Assembly: GCA_951799405.1 (NCBI GenBank)
Contig: OX637333.1
Location: 12,647,960-12,711,959 of the forward strand
Direction: 5' to 3'
DNA: 64,000 bases
Source of the DNA: Agapetus fuscipes
Taxonomy: Eukaryota > Arthropoda > Insecta > Trichoptera > Glossosomatidae
Positions 39,301-48,300 of the stretch are shown here, piece after piece (position 1 is the first letter of the stretch; each line of letters opens with the position of its first letter). The translations under genes and the position numbers were made by a program. The notes below the pieces were generated by a model. It was not told where the DNA came from and ran no database searches. It saw nothing but the letters and a program-made list of their open reading frames with translations.

Positions 39301-42300
39301 ATTTCCGAGATAATCACAATCGTTTTTTTCTTTCATATGGCAACTCATAGACGCAGATTGGCAAGAGTGCTGCCATAACCAATTTTCTTTGCGACAATTT
39401 GAGCAACGACCACACTGAAATTTTAAAGAAAATTGTTAGAGCCGTTTTTGAGAAAAGTGCAATTTTATGTTTTTTTTTGTATGGCAGCCATCTTAAATTT
39501 CCAGGTTGGTGCCATGCCGGTCGGCCCATCAAAATCTGTGGTTGTCAATTTTCTAAATCCAAAAATTGGTGTCTCTGCGATTAGTAGTTCCGGCTGGGAC
39601 ATACATACATACATACATCCATATGGACGGACGGACGGACGGACAGGTTCGACAAATTAGGTTTTTTTGCATGTCCTGGTGCAGGACAACACATTTCCGT
39701 TGAAACCTCGAAATTTTTTTTTCGGACGAATACAATACTTTATAACAATAATAAATATTTGATTAAAAAAATATTAATAAATAATTTTTAGAACACTTAA
39801 ATGAAAAAACTTTGTTTTAATCCACTATGAGTATTTATTTTTTGAAAAAACGTTTTTGTTATAAAACGTAAACGTTATAACACTTCCTTCGGACTGCTAT
39901 AAAGTAAAAATATGTGATATTACCCTATTAGCGTAACCTGTTGTGCACCATAAAAAAAATAATCTAGATTTTCTTCCAAAGATTTGCCTCCAAAGCCGGC
40001 ATATGTGGCTGGAGAGCCAAGACGATCGATGGACAGGCCAGACAGGAGAAGAATCTTGTACTCAGCCAAGGCTAAGGGCTGTGGAGCTGTTGATGATGTT
40101 GCAGAATGAGAGCTCACCTTGTGTCGGGTGAGCAGCTGCATGGCATGGTCCCTGTCCCTGCCGGTGTCTGCGGAGGCCAAGGCGGCCCCCCTGTCCGCCA
40201 GCCAGGACTCCACGTCCAGCGCGTCCTGTAGGAACTGCTGCACCTTGAGCAAGCGCTCCAGGCGCGCCGCCCGCCCTGACATGGCCTCCTCCAGCTGCGA
40301 CCACGCCTGCTCCAGCTCACTGCACAGGGCTTTGATCTGCAAATCAAATTACATTCAAGTTAGCCCATGGAATTAGCACCTTGAACGTCTTGTTTCCATT
40401 TTATTTTTATTTCCAAAGGGCAACCGGCAAATTCTATATTTTCCCAGATAAAGTGAACAGCTTGATTTGTATTGTTTTCTTATAGACTCACATTATTGAA
40501 TGTGTCATAATTTTGATACAATACATTTAGCATAAACATCAATTGTATAGTTTTGACAGTGTTGTGCAATAGAAAAAATCCTGATCATTGGATATCCATT
40601 TCTTGTTTATTATGGGTGATGCCCATAGCTGAGGTTTTTCTTAATTGTGCTGATTCCATTTGATGCCACATTGTAGTGTCCTGAAATTCTTCTGAATGGA
40701 TGCCCAGGTGGAACAACAATGGTGAGGGGCTCGGGCTGTGGTGTCAGGTCTTCTGGTTAACATTTACAGGACGGCTGCAGCATTTGGAGGATTTGAGCTA
40801 TAGCGCAATTGGAAAGAGAGGCAGATGCAGGCTATAGTCGGTGTTATAGCCGCGGGGATCAAGACAGGTTATTTGGAACCGGATAACGCTGGTTCGAATC
40901 CCGTGACGATAACTTCGACCCTGGTTCAACAGATGCCGTTGCATGCACACCAGCTTCTGCTTTCGCATGAAGACAACTGGCCAGGTAAAATAGGTTGGTG
41001 GATTGCATTCCTTTCTACAAATCTATTAAAAAAAAAAAAAAAACTGTCACCTTGTCCTTGTCTTGTTGCTGCTGCTGCATGAGCTCAGCCCCGCGCGTCA
41101 GCTCCCTGTCTACTCCGGGCCGATGAGCCGCCACCTCCAGCATGAGCTTGGAGTGCTTCTTGTGCAGCCCCTGCGCCGCGTGCAGGTCGCTGCCAAACAC
41201 CTCGGAGTTGGCGGCGCCCATCCTCTCCGCCACCCACTGCAGCTCGGCGGCCAGCGAGAACTTGAACTTGTGGAATCTAGCGGGAAAATAGAAACAGTTC
41301 TATAATTTTTTAAGGAATCCTGTGCAGGACTCTCCAGACGTCATGTAGTTTGGACTGCTGCAGAAGTGTTGGTGTTGACAAGGTGGCTGAAGAGGTGTTG
41401 TAGTGAAGTAGTTGGTGTTGATTTATGTCCTGATTTACAAATTATTGAACAGTTTTATTTAAAAAAAAAACTTTACCTAAGGCATCTTCCCACCTGGGCT
41501 GGCAGTCTCAACACAAACGGTAGATCCTACCTACCGATTGTCGTTCAGATTAGTATGAACACCTGTCAATCTCTAATCAGCTGTTCACCTGCGGCCATTT
41601 TGTTTATTTTTTTTGTATGGGGACAGGTAACGACGGTAAGCGGTATCAATGCGAGTCTCGACATGTCAGCTACCGGAATGATAGGTCGCCAAATGTACCG
41701 AGTGACGTTTAGGTACTTTTTTATGAAATACGTAGAATTATTGATCAGCTGTTCACCTGCGGCCATCTTGGATATTTTTTTGTATGGCGACAGGTAACGA
41801 TGGTAAGTATTATCAAAGCAAGTCTCGGCAGTCAGCTACCGGTCATGATAGGTCGCCAAATCAATTGAATGACGTTTAGGTACTTTGTAAGAAATACGTA
41901 GAATTATTGATCAGCTGTTCCCTTGACGCCATTTTGTATGGCTTTATTGTATGGACACGGTCAACGTATCTTCTCTACTAGGTCTACCATTCATTATTGT
42001 TGACCAAATCTGCCGCTATAATATGCCAGCAGCCTTCGACGTATATAACCTAAGTTGCAGGGCTTATGACGCTTATTTAGAAAGTTCACGTGTAGCATGA
42101 GTAAACACGAACTTCCGCGTATTTGCTCGTGATTAAAATTTACGAAATAAATAAAAAATTAACAAAATAAATTTAATAAAAATAAATAAAAACAAAGTGA
42201 AATTAAAATTAAATAAAATAAATCCAAAAATGGTATCCTAAGTTCTATAATCATATATCTATTATAAATATCATAAATCTATAATCAAAGCTGAATTGAT

Positions 42301-45300
42301 ATTCAAGGGGATCATATTTAATGTACGCTCACAAATTAATTATTTTAATGTACGACACGTGTAAGTTCGCTCTTTAACATGTGGATTTGTACGTAAAAAA
42401 TAAACGAAACCTCACGTGAAAAAAAACCCTGCATTTTTTTCCGATCTTCTCTGAACCAGAGGTGGCATTTGCAAAGTGAACCATTTTTTAAACTATGGTG
42501 GTTCAGCCTCATACCGACCTATACGTCAAGAAATGAACTATTTTCTAATCTAATCTAATCTTAGTTGCAAAGATATGTTACAATGGAGATTCACTTTACA
42601 TGCATTTTCACTACCAGACACGTACAAGTTCGCGCTTGCACATGCCGGATGTGAACCTACAACATAAAAACCATCTCAAATGGACATACACCCAACAACT
42701 CTTGCCGTATTTACCTGAGAAAGGGGTGACATTAGCAAAGTGAACCATTTTTACAGCATGGGTGGTCAGTCGCATACTCACCTATAAGTCAAGGAACCCT
42801 TACCCTTACCATTTTAATTTTCTTAATTTAATTTATATGTTTAATTTTTCTTTACTGTTTTTTTTAAATATTGTTTTATGAATTTTATTTAGTATAAAAT
42901 TTATTCCTTGTCTTGTAGGTTGATATGAGGCTGAACACCCACATTGTAAAAAAATGTTTCACTTTGTAAAAGTCACCCCTGTTTCAGGAAAAATCGGCAA
43001 AAGTTGCAGTGCTTATGTTCATCTGAAATTTGGGTTTTTATATTCTAGGTCCACATGCAGCATGTGGTAGCGAGAACATATACGTGTCTGCTTATGGTCA
43101 TACATTTAATATTCGTATAAATCTTAAATGTAATTTCGTACTTTTAAAAAAACATAGATAAGAATATTTCAAATCACTGCAGAAACTAGTTTACTCCAAT
43201 CGTTTGCGTATCAGGCAGTTCAATTTGCTTGATATGCTACCATAAATATGGTAGTTACCACGAACGTTACCGTCAGTTAAGTCTACCAAAGCTCATTCAC
43301 ATTGTACCGATGAAAGGTATTGAACTATTCGACCAATCATATGCACGCATTGACACCTAGCGGCGCTATTGCAAGCTTTCAAAAAGGTATCTCTAACGTA
43401 CCGTCGACGGTAACATGCTATCTACCGTCCTGATGAGACTGCCAGCCCTGGACACCTTTTCAATACTCCTGCGTTGGTGGGGTGGCAGTTAATGTCCTGA
43501 TTCTTTGTAGTAGGATTTTTTAACGCATAGTGTTGTGTTGCCTTTGTTTTGAGACAGAGGAAATGGCGTTAGATGATGGTTTTGAATAAACCCGGATTAA
43601 ATTGGGGTGGGAAGGGAATACAATCCCGGTAAATTATTACGTGAACAGGCAGTTTAGCAAAAGAATCACTTGTGAAACTGACAAATTGTCATAGTTTTGA
43701 CTTTGACTAAAAAGGAGTGAATGAGAGTCGTTCTACGAGTTGCTCTTGTTGTAATCAGAGGAGATATTCCTCAGAACAAGCTCAATAAGTTCATGAATTC
43801 ACAGTTCATCTCTTGGTTAGTTGTGAACTGGGCTGTGGACCACTGAACAAGGCCACTGAAGGAAGAAGTGTGTTTGTTTGTACCTGAGTCCCTCCTCCAG
43901 CAGTTCCCTCCTGGCCCTGGCGGGCTCCTTGAGTTCCTGCAGTGCCTCCAGGGCCCCCTGCGCCTCAGCTTTCACGCTGTCAGCGTTGAAGTGTCCCTCG
44001 GCAGCCATGTCTGCAGCAGAGGCCTGCAGCTCACTTACACGCGTTTCCCACTGAGATATCTCCAACTCCACGGCCTGAAATAGGATGTTTAATTGCTTTA
44101 CATTTTTGAAAAATAATAATGCTTTATAATTTTTTATCTATTTCATGTTCATGGAAAACATATTGTTAGCCACTGCGCGTAATTAGTTATTATAGCACTC
44201 GTCAATATGCTACCAATTGCACTCCTGTAACAATGGTCCTCATGACTTGGCAGTGACATATTTAATTAATTTCATACCAAAAAATTTATATTACAATAGA
44301 GGTAATGTACCCAAAATTGTATGCATCTTAAAAGTGTTGACGCCGCCCACCTGATGTTTGTTGAGCAGCTCCTTGCAGGTCCTCAGGTCCCTGCCCGTCT
44401 CCCTGTCAGCCAGCACCTTCTTGAGATGTGCGATCCTCTCTCTGGCGTCCTGCGCGGCGCGTGCGTGCCCCCGCTGAGCGGCCGCCTGACGTAGCGCGCG
44501 CGCCCGCTCTGCTGCAGCTGCCCGCAGCGCTCCCCAGCGGGCTCGCAGCGCAGATAAGCGAGCGTTGACAGCTTCCGAGCGAGCGGGCTCAGATGATATG
44601 AGAGCTTCTCCGGTCTGGAATTGAAAGAAAAGGATTAACATAACAAAAGAGAATGAAAAATAAAATAAAAGAAATGGAGTACTAGAATAAGACTTCGGAG
44701 AATGTCACTCAGTCTAAGAGAGTGATAAATAGAATAAAATAAATGGAGTACTAGAATACCATTTTGGAGAAAGTAACTCAATCTAACACATTATATCTGT
44801 GGTAAGATGGCTATATGTGATATGTGACATTTTTTGCAATATTGAGTTATGGATACCGTTGGATTCGTCTCCGCGTGATCTATAAGATGGCAAAATGATA
44901 TATGTGTAGAATTTATAGGATTTGAGAAAAAAAAAATTTTTAATACATTGAGGTTTGGATTTTTCACAGCAAACCAAACTTTAACATTGCTCTCCTGTAA
45001 AATTTGCAAAATGTCACATATCATATATAGCCATCTTACCACAGATAAATGCTGGACTACCGCATAAATTATTTGATCGGCTGCAAATGGCTTTCAATGC
45101 TGCTGCAAGGGCAATTTTGGACAGGGAAAGAGCTGTCATATTTCGCCATTGCTGAGAGAACTGCACTGGCTGAGGGTCCGAGAGAGGGTAGAATTTCAGT
45201 TGTGTCTCACTGTACAAAGAGCCCTGAACGGCACGGCACCCCCATGTCTCGCTGAGCTATAATCTGTCGATAAGCCTTCAAAACGACCACTACACTCTGC

Positions 45301-48300
45301 CCACACTGCTGTCAACAAGGTCATGGTGCCCAATAGAGCGAATACATCAAACTTTGCAGACAGGAGCTTGCGGTAGCCGGGCCGGTTGCCTGGAACAATT
45401 TGCCCGTCGGTGTTCGAGCGAATCAGCCTACCACCACCTTCAGAAAGGGACTGAAGACACTGCTTTTTTCCAGAAGCCATGGCGCCCTTGAGATGGTTCT
45501 GGACCATTAAATGGCGCCACAGGAAAGAAATCATCCATCATCAATCAATCTAATTTGTGGTTTATTTTTTGGTGCAGCCTCCTAAATCATCCTCAACCTA
45601 CATAACAGGTAACCAGCCTGTTATGTAGATTTACCCCAAGCTAATTTCTGCATTGAAATATTGCCCCCCAGTTATTAAGCACCTACCTGTTAATATGGCT
45701 TTTTACGCTGGGGTGTGATCACATGCATTTTATAAGCATTGTTTTATGTTCTTACGAAATTGGGAAAATCAAATAGAATTAAGACATGCAGCAGTCAAAC
45801 AAAAAAATAAATGTGTCTTAGAATGATAACTATCATGGATTATAAGCCCTTCATTTACGAAAAGTCGGCAGCTGAGCCGGTCAGGCAGCTTTCTTTGTCT
45901 TGTTTATGACATTATCAGACTGTTCCAAATTGGTACATTCAGCTCCGTCCGGTCGATAGCTCAGAAGGTAGAGTGCTTGCATTCCTCGCCGAGAGTTCGG
46001 GTTCGAATCCCACCGAGGGTGTCAGAAATGATTTACCAACGGTGTTTATTTCAAACTCAAAATAAAGGCAAGGTTTACTCGCCTTCACAATAAATGATTA
46101 CCAGCCCGCTCTGGAACTGGGAAATCCCCACTTCAATGTGAAGTGGTTGGCGTAAGGCGTGTAAAAATAAATTCTCATAAAAATAAACGCTCACCACATG
46201 CGACCCTATCGGGGAGAACGAAGCAAGAAGTTACACTGTATGTGTAGCTAGTTGCGTTTTAGTGTTATGATCATATTATTTGAACGTAATATCTGAACAC
46301 CTTTGTATGAAAATATACCCGAGCTAACACGAGCAATTTAGTAGATAATTAGTATTTATAGCTGTGACTTGGATTTACCCGTGACTGCTGTAACCGAGGG
46401 TGACTGTACTTACATTGGTGACATTTCTCAGTTGTCCCTCATTGGCATGAAGTTCTCTCTCAAATGCTTCATGCTTCTGCAGCTTCCTCTCCAAATTACT
46501 CAAATCCCTGAAAACATTTTTTTTTTTTTTAATAGGACAACAAACAGCGTTACATTAGAAATATAATAATGATAAGTAGGTAAACAGTGTAGAAGGTGTA
46601 CTTAAGTAAAGTAACAAGAAAGCGTTGTACATTTAATCTTCTGCTCCATTTTGAAATAAGAATAGTAATCATTGGCCAATTTCATTAATTGTAGAGGCTC
46701 CTTGACTGATAGATTGGTATGCCATAATATCTTGAAATAATGCATTTTCCTTTAAATTCATTAATTTCAGCGATCACAATATTTATAATGCGTGTTATCT
46801 GTCAACTGGCAGCCATTAATATTCGCAATAGTACCAACTTTTCAGGAACATTTTTACATTCACCCAAGTTTTTTTGTACACATGGAAATGCAACTGTGAA
46901 GTTTTTTGTTCTCTTTCTTACTAATGACCATTTTCATAAGTAAGTTGAAACAGATATACAGTTGACATATTAATCACTTTTTTCGGGCTATGTAGCCGTG
47001 GTCTGGTGGATTCTTTCCGAACAGTTTTGCCCATTGCTCCGATGGGCATTATCAGCGGTTTGCCAGTTGCTGTTATCTTCTTACAGGATCTGGTGTTCTA
47101 GAAACAACGCTGGCCTTTGAATTAGTTTTGTTGTATCTACAATGAGAAATTAAACCGCCATTGCTGTGCGCGGACTCAGATGTGCTTGCAATTTAATTGG
47201 CCGGCAATGACGTCAGCGAGTCTCAAGGAATACTGTCGGTCTATCCTGGCGCAGGCGTGCTGTGTTCGTTCTCATTGGTTGTGAAGGTACCGTCCATATT
47301 GGAATTATTATTTGGCGGTCTTTTTGAACATCTACGAAGGGCTGGGTTAAATAACTTATCCAATCTTGATGTTTCTTCCTTTCTGTTAAAATTATTATTA
47401 TCCCCGTATTTAAAGATTTCAATAGCTTCATGATTAAGCAGAGTATATACGAGTATATTGTGTTTATTTTTGTAAAAATAATTTCTAGTCCACAGATATA
47501 AGTTATTGGTCAGAAGTGCTTGGGATGGATTGAATGTCTTACCGGTAAGACTGGTCCGTGGCAGTTCTCATCTTGTCCTGGATGAAGGCGTCCAGATCGT
47601 CAGCTTCGGCTGAGAAGTGTCTGTAGGCCAGGGAGGCCTGCAGGGCGCGGCGACGGTCGGCGGCAGAACTGCGGACTGCGGCGCGACGGTCACACACCTG
47701 ATCGCGGCGTGCGAGGATCCTGGATACAAAAAATAGTGATGAACATACATAACCTATGCATCAGCTACTAACGGGTGATGTTATGAATATTATTAGATTG
47801 AAAAATTTATGTGAATCTATATTTGTTAAAGTATGTTTGTAAAAGGCTTTAAGCTGTTACTTAGTAAACAAAATTGTTTTTTGGCATGTGTATTCATTTA
47901 ACAATACAGATAGTTTATGTTCACTTGAGGTTTGGATTTAAATTTGTAAATACACATGCAGCACTTGTAAGTGCCAACTTACACGTGTATGTTTGTGGGC
48001 ATGCATTTAATATGAATCTTAAACGTTAAGATATCTTTGCAACTTAGATCATAGTTCTTTGAAAAATGAATCATGAATTTTCAAACCGTTATAAGTATAA
48101 TTCAATACATTTTTTATTTATGTCATCTATCGGAGTTCAAGTGCATGTCTTATATTCGGGGTACAGGACACACCTGTAGCAGAAGTAAGGAAGGTACTGA
48201 CTTGGGTACAGCGTAGTGCTTGGCCTTGGCCAGGGTGTCTGCCTGATGTCTGAAGGCTCGGATCCTCTCATCTTGGGCTGTCAAGGTGCTCTCAAAGTCC

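Noticed and set aside
40062..40376. Other open frames over spectrin exon 7 (both strands)
   Set aside because: Shadows of the GC-rich exon; only the frame reading IKALCSELEQ joins its neighbours in phase.
45955..46030. tRNA gene
   Set aside because: Box A and box B are good, but the acceptor stem does not close and the sequence runs on as SINE S1, which recurs elsewhere in the window.
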